DNA of 64,000 nucleotides from a gamma proteobacterium endosymbiont of Lamellibrachia anaximandri (lineage in GTDB: Bacteria; Pseudomonadota; Gammaproteobacteria; Chromatiales; Chromatiaceae), in the NCBI GenBank assembly GCA_016756855.1, contig JAESPD010000003.1, positions 62,001 through 126,000 of the forward strand. The letters are read 5' to 3'. Of the stretch, positions 1 through 8,360 are shown piece by piece (positions within the stretch are counted from its first letter, which is position 1; every line of letters begins with the position of its first letter). Both the position numbers and the translations under genes were made by a program. The notes below the pieces were generated by a model. The model had not been told where the DNA came from. It saw only the letters and a list, made by a program, of their open reading frames with translations, and did no database searches.

Positions 1-1211
1 CCCTGCACGAAATCGCGCTGCTGCGCCAGTTCACTGGTGCGCTGCAGCAGGTGGTGGGTGCGGCTGTTGATCTCTGACTGCAGGGCTTCCAATTGGAAGA
101 TAAGTGTTTCCGTTGTCTCTCCGAGCTGGTCTATTTCATCGTGAGAGAATGATTCATTTGTGGTTGACTTCAGTGATGAGCGGGCTTGGCCGTAGGCCTG
201 CTTTGCCAGCAGCGGCAGGGTGGTTGACACGCGTTGCAGCCGTGCCATTGGGCCCCATAGCAGCATCAGCAATAGCAGCTCGGTGAGCAGAATCCCGGCG
301 ACTCCGGCAGTGATGCTGTTGCGAAAGGCACTCTCCATAGCCTGGATATGCCCGGAGATGTCTTCGATGATCAGCAGGTGGGCCGGCGTGCCGGTTTCAT
401 CACTGGTCAGCGGAAAGGCTGTTATTTCCAGAGTCTTGTTTTCCAGCTGCAGCTGTTCGCTCTGGGAGAGGTTGGTAAACTGCAGATGCTCTGCTGCCTT
501 GTTCAGACGTTGCAGATTGGCATGTGCGCCGGAGAGAGCCGTTACCCGCATCTCCCAGGGAGTGAGAAAGCCTTTGGAAGCTGCATTGCTTGGATGGTCT
601 TTGACCAGGACAGCAATACCGGCACCAGTGATCCGCTGCAGTCTGACCACCGTGTCTGCGACCAGTTCGCCGACGACCAATACGCCGGCCATGCTGTGGT
701 CCTGCAGCACCGGGACGGAGACATACTGTCGGCATTCGCGTCGGCAGGCGAGTGCGCTGGCAGGTTCCTCACTCTCGATGACGTGATCGACCAGGGTGCG
801 GTTCAGCGTCGGGCCGATGTTGCGTCCCCAGGTGAACAGCGGTGCACCCGCCTTTGAAAAATAGAGGATGGTATCCACCCCCCACTCAATTTGCAGCAGG
901 GAGCCGTGTTCTTTAACAATAGCGCTGATCTGCTGCGCAAGACCCAGTTCCTCTTCTGTATCGATGTCAAGCTCGGGTATCAGTCCGGCTATGCTGAGAA
1001 GCCTTGAATAGGTTCCCTGCACCAAACCGTCAACTTCCCTGGCGCGTTGTTCCCGAACCTCTGTGCGTTGTAATTCGAATTGATCCTTCTGCTTCAGATA
1101 AGCGATTGCCGTTAAAGAGACGTTGATGAGGACTAATAAAAGGCTAAGTAGAATCAACAGTTTCCACTTAAGACTGATAAAACGAGGTTTGCGTTGCTGT
1201 CTGGTTGTCAT
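1..1211 (-). CDS. Membrane sensor protein, N-terminal part (gene runs off the left edge)
   Basis: Reading from ATG at 1211 on the minus strand gives about 403 residues before the window ends, so the C-terminal output domain is missing. A first membrane segment lies at residues 11-39 and a second near 299-322. Between them is an extracytoplasmic sensory region of about 260 residues with a C-x3-C pair near 156-160. After the second segment comes a HAMP-like stretch and a coiled coil ending in LAQQRDFVQ. This build is typical of receptors that end in a histidine kinase, GGDEF or EAL domain; which one cannot be seen. It is the last visible gene of a run with a porin and a phosphate-binding-like protein, so it may sense what that porin imports (inference). 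Confidence 0.75.
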   Translation of the reverse strand, partial: MTTRQQRKPRFISLKWKLLILLSLLLVLINVSLTAIAYLKQKDQFELQRTEVREQRAREVDGLVQGTYSRLLSIAGLIPELDIDTEEELGLAQQISAIVKEHGSLLQIEWGVDTILYFSKAGAPLFTWGRNIGPTLNRTLVDHVIESEEPASALACRRECRQYVSVPVLQDHSMAGVLVVGELVADTVVRLQRITGAGIAVLVKDHPSNAASKGFLTPWEMRVTALSGAHANLQRLNKAAEHLQFTNLSQSEQLQLENKTLEITAFPLTSDETGTPAHLLIIEDISGHIQAMESAFRNSITAGVAGILLTELLLLMLLWGPMARLQRVSTTLPLLAKQAYGQARSSLKSTTNESFSHDEIDQLGETTETLIFQLEALQSEINSRTHHLLQRTSELAQQRDFVQ

Positions 1212-1229
1212 GCGCCCGTATCTGCTGAA

Positions 1230-2429
1230 TCAGAATCGATAGGAGGCGAGCAGGCTGAACATCTGCCAATGGCGTTCTGTTTGGAAAAGGTTGTTTTCCC
1301 TTGATGAGAGCCAGGCAGTGCCATCAACCCAGTGGTATTCACCACGAACCATGAAGGCGGGTGTGATGTCCCAGCGCAGCCCCAGGGTCCAGTCCTTGGC
1401 AAACATGTTGTGGGCAGGTATGCCAAAGGGTCCGGCCTCCTGTTTGGTGCCGTCCCGGTCGTCCCGGTTAAGATAGCTGACGTCGTAACGGGCGATGATC
1501 TCCCAGTCGCTGAAAAGATCGTGGACTAACTGCAGATAGTAACCTTCGGCTGTGTTGTCCCCGTCGGGCTGGAGGGCTCCCAAGTCCCGGCTTATCACAT
1601 CCTCCTGCATATATTCCGTGGTGAAGTGCCAAGACTCTGCATTGTATTGGAACGAGAGTACCCGCAATTGGATGCCGGTAGTGCCGTTGCTGAAGGGGTC
1701 TGTGGGACCGGGTTCGAAGTCGAGATCGCCGTCGGCAATGGTGGCTGAGAGCCGGATGCGGCCGCCATCCAGTTCGTAGATGACCCGGCCAAAAAAGAAG
1801 AGGTCGGCACTCAGTTCGCCCTGCCAATCATTCCCAAGATAGGCGTATTCCACATTTTCATCCGTCACTGGCTTGCCCATGCCGCCCTGGAGCAGCAGAT
1901 CCCCCCAATCTGTCAGCAGGTCGCCGTATATCTCAAAGCCGTCATTGGAGAGTTCCAGATTTCTCACCTTGTCAAAATAGATCGATTGGGGCAGAAAGTT
2001 GGTGGGACGGGTGAAGGCGACATCCCGGGTCTCGTTGTAGAGACCGATGGGGGTCTTGACGCGGCCGATTCGCAGACCGATGCTCCCATTGTCGAAATTT
2101 GCGAAATGGTAGTCGAGAAGACCGTAGTCGAGACTCAGAGAACCGTCCTGCATCTCACCTGCGGTGAGCGAGAGAAGCTGGCCGGAGATCTGTAGTTGCG
2201 GGGTTAGCCGATAGGAGGCATTGAGGCCGAGTTCGCGAAAGTCCCAGCTGCCGTTACTGCTGTCACCGAACCAGTTGTTGGCGGATGTGTGAGTGTAACC
2301 CTGACTAAGAAACCCGTGAATCTGCAGGTTTTCATCAGCAAACAGGGAGGCTGCCGTCGCCAGTGGCGGCAGCAGCCAGCTGAGCAGGACGAGCCGTCTA
2401 CTCCATTTCCAGAATCTGTACCGATTCAT
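1230..2429 (-). CDS. Outer-membrane porin-like beta-barrel protein
   Basis: The 399-residue product starts with a basic and hydrophobic signal peptide (RLVLLSWLLPPLATAA). It continues as alternating aromatic/polar strands and ends in the terminal phenylalanine typical of barrels assembled by BamA (LLASYRF). Repeated GxxxS/YxF strands and many Asp, Gly and Tyr fit a porin of 14-18 strands; the substrate is unknown. Its start overlaps the end of the upstream small periplasmic-binding-like gene by 32 bases, and the sensor gene begins 18 bases after its stop. The three are therefore probably one operon. Confidence 0.75.
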   Translation of the reverse strand: MNRYRFWKWSRRLVLLSWLLPPLATAASLFADENLQIHGFLSQGYTHTSANNWFGDSSNGSWDFRELGLNASYRLTPQLQISGQLLSLTAGEMQDGSLSLDYGLLDYHFANFDNGSIGLRIGRVKTPIGLYNETRDVAFTRPTNFLPQSIYFDKVRNLELSNDGFEIYGDLLTDWGDLLLQGGMGKPVTDENVEYAYLGNDWQGELSADLFFFGRVIYELDGGRIRLSATIADGDLDFEPGPTDPFSNGTTGIQLRVLSFQYNAESWHFTTEYMQEDVISRDLGALQPDGDNTAEGYYLQLVHDLFSDWEIIARYDVSYLNRDDRDGTKQEAGPFGIPAHNMFAKDWTLGLRWDITPAFMVRGEYHWVDGTAWLSSRENNLFQTERHWQMFSLLASYRF

Positions 2430-2877
2430 CTCTGTTGTCCTCGGAAATATAACCGACTGCGCCGGGAGTCTTTTTTATCATCTCTATCATCTCCGCCTCT
2501 GACTGGACGGTGTCGGGAGCCTGTCCGGTCCCTGAAAAGACTTTTCTGTCCCATGCGCGGCGAAGCTGATGGGGAAATATCCCCAGCAGCTGTTTTGCGA
2601 ATGCTTTGTGTAGTTTGTGTTTGTCGGGAAAGACAAAGACCCGAATGGCCGCGCCATCGGGCCAGACCTGGCGGCGCATGCTGAAGACCGCGCGTGCGGT
2701 GTTGCGGCTGATCTCTGTAATATCAGCGTCTGGATGGGTGATCAGTTGCAGCGCAAAAGCCTGGCGGGATGGAAAAAAAAGCAGACTGAAGGCGAGTAGC
2801 AGTATCAGCACCATGGGGAGGCATCGGGGTGAGACCCAGTCCGGGATAGCTGCGGTACGATCCTGCCGTTTTTCCAT
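2398..2877 (-). CDS. Small phosphate-binding-like (PstS-type fold) periplasmic protein
   Basis: A 159-residue protein with an N-terminal hydrophobic segment ending at RQAFA (signal peptide or anchor), followed by about 120 residues. The pattern ITEISRNTARAVFSMRRQVW ... TPGAVGYISED is typical of short phosphate ABC transporter substrate-binding relatives. No ABC permease or ATPase is nearby; the partners are a porin and a sensor, so a role in sensing rather than uptake is possible (inference). The ATG at 2877 was chosen because AAGGA lies upstream; an in-frame ATG 12 codons earlier is possible. The reading frame stays open far upstream, but that part is antisense to tsaC and not real. Confidence 0.7.
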   Translation of the reverse strand: MEKRQDRTAAIPDWVSPRCLPMVLILLLAFSLLFFPSRQAFALQLITHPDADITEISRNTARAVFSMRRQVWPDGAAIRVFVFPDKHKLHKAFAKQLLGIFPHQLRRAWDRKVFSGTGQAPDTVQSEAEMIEMIKKTPGAVGYISEDNRDESVQILEME

Positions 2878-3005
2878 GGTACTTGTCGCAATCCTTTTTG
2901 ATGCAGACAGCATAACGTAATTTGTTGATTCAAAATCCCATAGCGGCCGGTGGCGCTGTGTCTTGAGTCGTTTGGTATGTGGCCGGGAATTGAATTTCTT
3001 CTCTT

Positions 3006-3578
3006 CTACCCCCTGCTGATCCGACCGGAAAACAGATCGCGAATGGGAGTGGGTTGTCTCAGGTCGCCTGTCTCGCCATGCAGAATCAGGTCGATGGTGC
3101 CACCGCAGCGGCTGCGCACCTGTAGTGCATTGCGGGCTGGAGGACGAGCGCTGAGGTTGGCGCTGGTGGATATAAGTGGCCTGTCGCAGGCGTGGCAAAG
3201 GGCTGCGGCAACTGGATGGTCGGTGACTCTGACCGCCACGGTCGAATGTTTTCCGCGTATCCAGACGGGGAGATCCGCGGCGGCGGGCAGCAGCCAGGTG
3301 ACTGGGCCGGGCCAGCTGTCGAGCGCCGGTTTGAGTTTTGTTTGCGGGATCTGGGCCAGGTAGGGCCGCAGTCTTTCGAAGCTGTCTGAAATGAGGATCA
3401 GACCCTTGTCGGCGGAGCGTTTTTTCAGCGCCAATAGGCGGAACACTGCCAGAGGGTTGAGTGGGTCGCAACCCAGCCCGTAGACTGATTCAGTGGGATA
3501 GGCGATAAGACCGCCCCCGAGCACCGTCCGAACGGCCTGTCGGAGGCGCCAGGGGTGGATGACAGGCTTAGCCGGCAA
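3006..3578 (-). CDS. tsaC: Threonylcarbamoyl-AMP synthase, YrdC/Sua5 family
   Basis: Makes threonylcarbamoyl-AMP from threonine, bicarbonate and ATP, the first step of the t6A37 modification of ANN-decoding tRNAs. The YrdC core is clear: LIAYPTESVYGLGCDP near the N-terminus, the KKRSADKGLILI basic patch, PGPVTWLLPA and the STSANLS motif. The TTG at 3578 overlaps the purE stop codon and gives 190 residues, the length of E. coli TsaC. An ATG at 3671 would overlap purE by about 100 bases and is less likely. purE and tsaC are probably co-transcribed. The start assignment is the main uncertainty. Confidence 0.85.
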   Translation of the reverse strand: MPAKPVIHPWRLRQAVRTVLGGGLIAYPTESVYGLGCDPLNPLAVFRLLALKKRSADKGLILISDSFERLRPYLAQIPQTKLKPALDSWPGPVTWLLPAAADLPVWIRGKHSTVAVRVTDHPVAAALCHACDRPLISTSANLSARPPARNALQVRSRCGGTIDLILHGETGDLRQPTPIRDLFSGRISRG

Positions 3579-4074
3579 GTTCGGCCTGGAGCTTGGCGTC
3601 CTTGTCGATGACGCCTTGGGCATTGGCCTGCCGCTCTTCACGGATGCGTACCGCCAGCGCCGCATCACCAAGCGCGAGGATCTGGGCAGCGAGATAGGCG
3701 GCGTTCTTGGTGCCAGCCTTGCCCACTGCCACGGTTGCCACCGGAATACCGCCTGGCATCTGTACGGTGGAGAGCAGGGAATCCATGCCCTTCAATGGCC
3801 CTGCATCAAGGGGTACGCCTATCACCGGCTTCAAGGTGGCGGCTGCCACGGCCCCGGCCAGATGGGCCGCCAGACCAGCAGCAGCAATGAAGGCATTGCA
3901 GCCTCGATCGTCTGCATCTTTGACGTAGTTGTGGGTGACATCGGGCGTACGATGGGCCGAGGTGATCTTCACTTCGTATGGGATCCCGAGAGAGCCTAAG
4001 ACCTCCAGAGTTGCCTGCATGACCGGAAGGTCGGAATCTGAACCCATCAAAACGGCGACAAACGCTGTACTCAT
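3568..4074 (-). CDS. purE: N5-carboxyaminoimidazole ribonucleotide mutase
   Basis: Converts N5-CAIR to CAIR in purine synthesis. The 168 residues contain the class I PurE signatures [10 protein letters not shown] (residues 10-19), [17 protein letters not shown] and [27 protein letters not shown], written here in parts of a continuous run. purK, which usually follows purE in related bacteria, is not next to it; tsaC overlaps the 3' end instead. Upstream is a spacer of about 180 bases shared with the divergent sensor gene at 4258. Confidence 0.95.
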   Translation of the reverse strand: MSTAFVAVLMGSDSDLPVMQATLEVLGSLGIPYEVKITSAHRTPDVTHNYVKDADDRGCNAFIAAAGLAAHLAGAVAAATLKPVIGVPLDAGPLKGMDSLLSTVQMPGGIPVATVAVGKAGTKNAAYLAAQILALGDAALAVRIREERQANAQGVIDKDAKLQAELAG

Positions 4075-4257
4075 AACAAACCTGCAAAAGTGCTGTGGAG
4101 GACAGTCGAAGATACCGGAAATTGGGTGTGGCTACTACAATTGAGGCGATAGATTCATCAGTTTGTTTCAATATGTCCTTTTTACTGAGAAAATCGTTAA
4201 AATTTGCAAACGAATCGATCTATCTAGATGTCAGGTATGGCAAAAGGGATTTACAGA

Positions 4258-5718
4258 ATGGTTTCCTCCCCGTTTACATCTATTGCACTGTTGGCAATGT
4301 TGCTGCTGTCGTTAAGTGCGGAGGGGGGGAGTGTGCCGCTCAGCGTACAGGAAAAAGCATGGCTGGATCAGCAGGTGCAGGTTCGGGTGGGGTTGATCGA
4401 TGGGATGGCGCCCATCAGCACCTACAAGGAAAATCGTCAGCCGTCGGGTATCGCTGCAGATTATCTGCGTTTTGTAGGCCGGAAGATGGGCCTGGAGCTG
4501 AAACTCGTCCCTTTCGAGGACAGGCCGGCCCTGGATGCCGCGATGATGGCCGGGGAGTTGGACCTGTCTGCCGTGGACGACTGGACGCCGGAACGTACTG
4601 AGTTCCTGCTGTTCACCCGCCCCTATATCAGTCTGCCCGGTGCGTTATATGCGTCTGGGCGCATGCCTCAACTGACGCTGCAGGAGTTGCCTGGAAAGCG
4701 GGTGGCAGTGGTGGAGCTGAGCGCCTGGCAGGATTGGCTGATGCGGGAGTTGCCCGACATCACACTGGTGAAGGTGTCTGATGTTGCCAATGGCTTGTTG
4801 AGTGTCGCCATGGGTGATGCCGAGGCTTATCTTGGTGATACTGCGACTGCCAGGCACCTGTTGACGCAAGGGGCTGCCCCTGGCGTTATGGAGGTGGCAC
4901 AGGCAGGGCGTTCAAGAGATCTTTCTTTTGCGGTTGGCAAGGACAATCAAATGCTCGTCAACATCCTGCAGAAAGGGCTGGATCGCATCTCACCTGAAGA
5001 GCATTTGGAGATCCGCAAGCGTTGGCAGGTACTCGATCAGCCGCCGCTGTTGCAGAATAGTTCAGTGGTGTTCATATTGTTGATTCTGCTGGCACTGCTT
5101 TGGATCGGTGTTTGGGTCTGGGGTTTCAAGCATCTGGTGGATCGCAAGGTAACGCGCAGAACCGTCGGGTTGAAGCGCTCTCTCCACCGGCGGCGGCGGG
5201 TTGAGAGTGAGCTGAAGGAGGATCGCGAACGATTAAGACTGCGATTGGCGCAGGTAGATCGTGACAGTGGGGTGGCCCAAAATCACCTCACCCTGTTGAG
5301 GCTGTCGGTTCTGTTTGGCGGCTGGGAGTGGGATGTAAGGAGGGAACGGCTGCGTTGGGACGACAACCTGCAACGAGTTTTCGGCTTTCGGCCGGGAAGT
5401 TTCGATGGAACATTTGATGCGTACCTGGGTCGAATCCATGTTGATGACCGGGAAGCCGTAGTGGCAGCCTTCAAGAAATCGCTGCAGGGTGACGCCGATT
5501 TTTGCATCGAGTACAGGATCGTCAAACCGGGTGGAGAGGTCGTGTGGTTGGTTGATAGCGGTCGGTTCGTTCGAAATGCAGGTGGCAGTGGCGCCCGTTT
5601 GCTTGGTGTGGCCCGGGTCAGAGAGGGGCGGGATGGCCAGAGCATGTTAACATCCGCGGGTTCGACGGCTACGAATGAAGAGAAGCCCTTACAGGGGTTT
5701 GCATATAAAGGTCTCTGA
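4258..5718 (+). CDS. Periplasmic solute-binding / PAS membrane protein lacking an output domain
   Basis: About 486 residues. A signal-anchor is followed by an SBP_bac_3-type extracellular binding domain (roughly residues 30-250, with VGLIDGMAPIS, GELDLSAVDDWTPERTEFL and the lobe-2 pattern GKRVAVVELS). Next come one strong membrane segment (VFILLILLALLWIGVWVWGF), a basic coiled coil and a single PAS/PAC domain (GGWEWDVRRERLRWDDNLQ ... EYRIVKPGGEVVWLVD). The protein stops soon after the PAC motif. Relatives of this build usually continue into GGDEF, EAL or kinase domains; none is present. The ATG at 4258 was preferred for the AAAGGGA eight bases upstream; ATGs at 4228 and 4237 are in frame. Confidence 0.75.
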   Translation: MVSSPFTSIALLAMLLLSLSAEGGSVPLSVQEKAWLDQQVQVRVGLIDGMAPISTYKENRQPSGIAADYLRFVGRKMGLELKLVPFEDRPALDAAMMAGELDLSAVDDWTPERTEFLLFTRPYISLPGALYASGRMPQLTLQELPGKRVAVVELSAWQDWLMRELPDITLVKVSDVANGLLSVAMGDAEAYLGDTATARHLLTQGAAPGVMEVAQAGRSRDLSFAVGKDNQMLVNILQKGLDRISPEEHLEIRKRWQVLDQPPLLQNSSVVFILLILLALLWIGVWVWGFKHLVDRKVTRRTVGLKRSLHRRRRVESELKEDRERLRLRLAQVDRDSGVAQNHLTLLRLSVLFGGWEWDVRRERLRWDDNLQRVFGFRPGSFDGTFDAYLGRIHVDDREAVVAAFKKSLQGDADFCIEYRIVKPGGEVVWLVDSGRFVRNAGGSGARLLGVARVREGRDGQSMLTSAGSTATNEEKPLQGFAYKGL

Positions 5719-5806
5719 AGCTGGGAACTTGATTTCCTCCCGAGTTCCTGGGGGAATGAGTGTTGTTGGGGGCGCGAACTTCAGGGATGGAGAAGGAGTT
5801 ATACAG

Positions 5807-6412
5807 ATGTTTATTCGTCTCGCACTGCTTTTAGTGCTGATGAGCGGGGCTCTACCCGCAATTGCCAGTGCCAGTATCGGGCCTTCCGAAATGGTGCAGC
5901 ATACGATGGATGATGTGGTGGGGGTTCTGAGCGACAAGGGGCTGACATCTGCGGAACGCCGGGACCGCGTCAACACCATCGTGGATGAAACCTTCGATTT
6001 TCAGGCAATGTCACAGGTCATTCTGGCGGCCAACTGGAGAAAGGCATCCGCAAATCAACGGGCGCTTTTTGTCGAACTGTTCCGGGAGTTGCTGGAGAAT
6101 ACCTATTTCTCCGCTCTGGACAGCTATTCAGGCCAGACTTCGCGTTTGGGCAGGGAGCGGGTAAAGGGCAAACGGGCACAAGTACAGACATTTGTCGTTA
6201 CCAGTAGCGCTGAGATACCGGTCAGTTACAAACTGCGACAGAAACAGGATGATTGGTTCGTCTATGATGTGGTTGTGGATGGTGTCAGTCTTATCAGTAA
6301 CTACAGAACGAGCTTTCGCAACCTGGTCAAGCAGAAGGGGATGGATGGTCTGCTTGAGCAGCTGCAGCAGAAGGTTGCCAAATTAAGGTCGAAGCAGACA
6401 CCAGCACAATAG
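5807..6412 (+). CDS. MlaC/Ttg2D-family periplasmic phospholipid-binding protein
   Basis: A 201-residue protein with a cleavable signal peptide (LALLLVLMSGALPAIASA). A typical MlaC body follows: FDFQAMSQVILAANWRKAS, LFRELLENTYFSALDSYSG, VTSSAEIPVSYKL and WFVYDVVVDGVSLISNYR, each a separate stretch. MlaC carries phospholipid between the outer-membrane MlaA complex and the inner-membrane MlaFEDB transporter. No other mla gene is adjacent, so this may be a stand-alone paralogue. The ATG at 5807 has AGAAGGAG about nine bases upstream; the frame is open further upstream without a good start. Confidence 0.85.
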   Translation: MFIRLALLLVLMSGALPAIASASIGPSEMVQHTMDDVVGVLSDKGLTSAERRDRVNTIVDETFDFQAMSQVILAANWRKASANQRALFVELFRELLENTYFSALDSYSGQTSRLGRERVKGKRAQVQTFVVTSSAEIPVSYKLRQKQDDWFVYDVVVDGVSLISNYRTSFRNLVKQKGMDGLLEQLQQKVAKLRSKQTPAQ

Positions 6413-6447
6413 CTTTGTTTGGTGCGCAAACACCCTCTTCCGGGACT

Positions 6448-6469
6448 GCTACACTAGCTGTAGTGTAGC
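6448..6469. other. Perfect 9-bp inverted repeat with 4-base loop
   Basis: GCTACACTA and TAGTGTAGC flank a GCTG loop, 36 bases after the mlaC-like stop and about 100 bases before the next start. There is no T-run on either side, so a Rho-independent terminator is unlikely. A protein-binding dyad or a processing hairpin is possible. Confidence 0.5.
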
Positions 6470-6571
6470 CGATGCACCGATACTCACGCTGTTTCAAGAT
6501 ACAAGATAGCCCCATTGATTCCAGATAGCACAGATTATCCCAATAACAAGATCATCTGAAGGAGAAGCTTC

Positions 6572-7444
6572 ATGTTTAGAAAGACACTCGTCACTGTCGC
6601 AATAGCGACGATTTTGCCTCTAAGTGCAACGGTTTTTGCCGATGCCACCACCGCCCCTGATGCTGCTGCCGATGCAACGGCCATCGAGCAGGAGGTTGTC
6701 GCAGATTCGATAGTTGCTGCAGAGGCAACGTCTGCAGAAACTGCCCCGGTCGTGGCAATTGAGTCTGTGCCGAAAGAGAGTGTCGCAGTCACCACCGAGG
6801 CGCCTGTAGTGGAGAAGAGCGTTGCCGCCCCCGCCGAGGCACTAGCACCAGTGGTGACAGCCCCTGCTGGCAGAGGAATGATGCAGCATCACAAGTCGAT
6901 GCAAAGCATGGAAGAGCGTATGAAGGCGCGCCAAGAACGCTACCAGGCGCTGCAGAAACGGGCGCTCGAGTCCGGTGTGCTGCTCCCGGACCATCCCACG
7001 TGGATGGATAAACCTGAAGTGGCGGATCTGCGTCCCTCCATGGAAGAGCGTATGGAGAGGATGAAGGCGCTCCGCAACATGAATTCGGAAGAGCGGGATG
7101 CCTATCGTCTTGAGCGTTATCAGGCGATGCGGGAACGTGCGGCCGAAGTGGGACTTGATCTGCCCGAGAAGCCCCCGTGGAAAGACCGCCCTGCAAGACC
7201 TGAATTGAATCAGGATGATGAGTGGGCCAGGCAGCAGGCGGTGATCGACGGTATGACACCGGAAGAGCGTGCCGCTTGTCATGCAATGCATCGTCGCCAT
7301 ATGCGGCAGATGGGACCGGGTCGCGGCATGATGCAGCACCCTCAGATGCCGGCGATGCCTGGGCGTGGATTTGGTCCGGGCCGCATGATGGGGCCGGGCG
7401 CTGGATACGGTCCCCAAGGCGACTTCTGGGATCCAAGCCGCTGA
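6572..7444 (+). CDS. Exported low-complexity protein with two MEERM repeats
   Basis: No family recognised. The 290 residues begin with a signal peptide (LVTVAIATILPLSATVFA). An Ala/Val/Glu-rich linker runs to about residue 105. Two imperfect repeats follow, each starting MEERM and continuing ERYQA(L/M)..RA.E.G(V/L).LP..P.W.D(K/R)P. The C-terminus is rich in Met, Gly, Pro and Arg (MGPGRGMMQ, GRGFGPGRMM). GAAGGAGAAG lies just before the ATG. The Met-rich helices recall periplasmic CpxP-like or metal-binding proteins, but no LTxxQ motif was seen, so no function is proposed. Confidence 0.7.
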   Translation: MFRKTLVTVAIATILPLSATVFADATTAPDAAADATAIEQEVVADSIVAAEATSAETAPVVAIESVPKESVAVTTEAPVVEKSVAAPAEALAPVVTAPAGRGMMQHHKSMQSMEERMKARQERYQALQKRALESGVLLPDHPTWMDKPEVADLRPSMEERMERMKALRNMNSEERDAYRLERYQAMRERAAEVGLDLPEKPPWKDRPARPELNQDDEWARQQAVIDGMTPEERAACHAMHRRHMRQMGPGRGMMQHPQMPAMPGRGFGPGRMMGPGAGYGPQGDFWDPSR

Positions 7445-7450
7445 TGAGGC

Positions 7451-7538
7451 GTAGGCCCGATCAAGCATAGCGGATCGGGCAACCCGGGTTTGAAATAGAA
7501 AACCCGTGAAGCCGGTTCCGCAAGCTTGAACCGGCCTA
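7451..7538. repeat. REP/BIME-like inverted pair, copy 1
   Basis: Two palindromic units face each other. Unit 1 (7451-7480) starts GTAGGCCCGATC and ends GGATCGGGC. Unit 2 (7511-7538) starts GCCGGTTC and ends GAACCGGCCTA, and is unit 1 in reverse with compensating arm changes. Between them a 7-bp hairpin (CGGGTTT/AAACCCG) occupies 7485-7507. The GTAGGCC head matches the architecture of enterobacterial REP sequences. A second copy lies at 49000-49086. Here it separates the repeat-rich exported gene from a convergent broken gene and may act as an mRNA 3' end. Confidence 0.75.
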
Positions 7539-7547
7539 TACTTCGCT

Positions 7548-8200
7548 TTATTGCCGTCTGGCGTCAGCCACCAGCGCTTCTGCCGCTTCCCGGCTCAGGT
7601 AACGCCAGGGTCTGGGTAGCAAACCGGGCACCAGTGACTGGTATCGTTGATAGGCATCTCCATGATAGACCACCAGTTTGCGCTCCTCGATACGCGAGCC
7701 GTAGATGAAGTAGAGCGTCATCATGATCGCTGAGACCAGCATTGCGGCGTCCATTTCCCGGCTCCATATCAATCCAGTCCCAGGCTGTACCAGGGGTGTC
7801 TGACGTAGCGGTGCAGGGGGGAGATGTGGAAATTCTCCTGGTCGTGAACCTCCCGGATACGCAGCCGCAGCTGGCGCAGGCCGATAAATTCTCCGCTATC
7901 GTAATATCGCGTCGACCATAGAAAACCGAGGATCGCCAGCAGCGTCAGGCCGTAGGTGAACCAGGACAGGGCGGCATTGAACTCCCACAGAGGTGAGCTG
8001 TGCCAATGCCACATCAATCCCAGCGGTGGCAGCAGTAACAGCACAGCGAGCAGGTTGAAAGTGATGCGATACCAGGGCATGAAAGTGGGGTAACGTTTCG
8101 CAACCCAGTGCTTGGCTGTGAGAGAGGCAAGCAGCGAGTGGCTCAGAAAATAGAGCAACCAGAGCGTGGCAAGTATGAGCAGGTTTCCGTATTCGTGCAT
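7548..8200 (-). pseudogene. NnrU/MddA/ICMT-type membrane methyltransferase-like gene, frameshifted
   Basis: Two minus-strand frames together encode one protein. The upstream part, from ATG at 8200 (GGAGG upstream), has four or so membrane segments and runs to RYVRHPWYSLGL, then stops at about 7769. The downstream part (7772 to 7548) continues with IWSREMDAAMLVSAIMMTLY, then RIEERKLVVYHGDAYQRY. The RHP-x-Y and EER...YQRY signatures are the S-adenosylmethionine-binding end of the isoprenylcysteine methyltransferase superfamily. Adding one base near 7770-7774 would join the frames as SLGLGLIWSREM. This is either a single-base deletion in the genome or a sequence error. Confidence 0.75.
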
Positions 8201-8360
8201 GCTGTTCAGGGAACCTCCGACAGAGACTTCATAGTTTGGTAGGGTGCGCTGTGCGCACCAGAATAAGCAGTTACAGCAATCACGGTGCGCAGGTTGCACC
8301 CTGCGTTCGCCACATGCAGAGAACATGCCGATCATCATCACGAACTTCAAAACTTGCCCG

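Noticed and set aside
2878..3471. Upstream extension of the phosphate-binding-like reading frame to 3471
   Set aside because: It runs antisense through tsaC, is rich in Arg/Pro/Ser like a shadow frame, and a start with a ribosome site exists at 2877.
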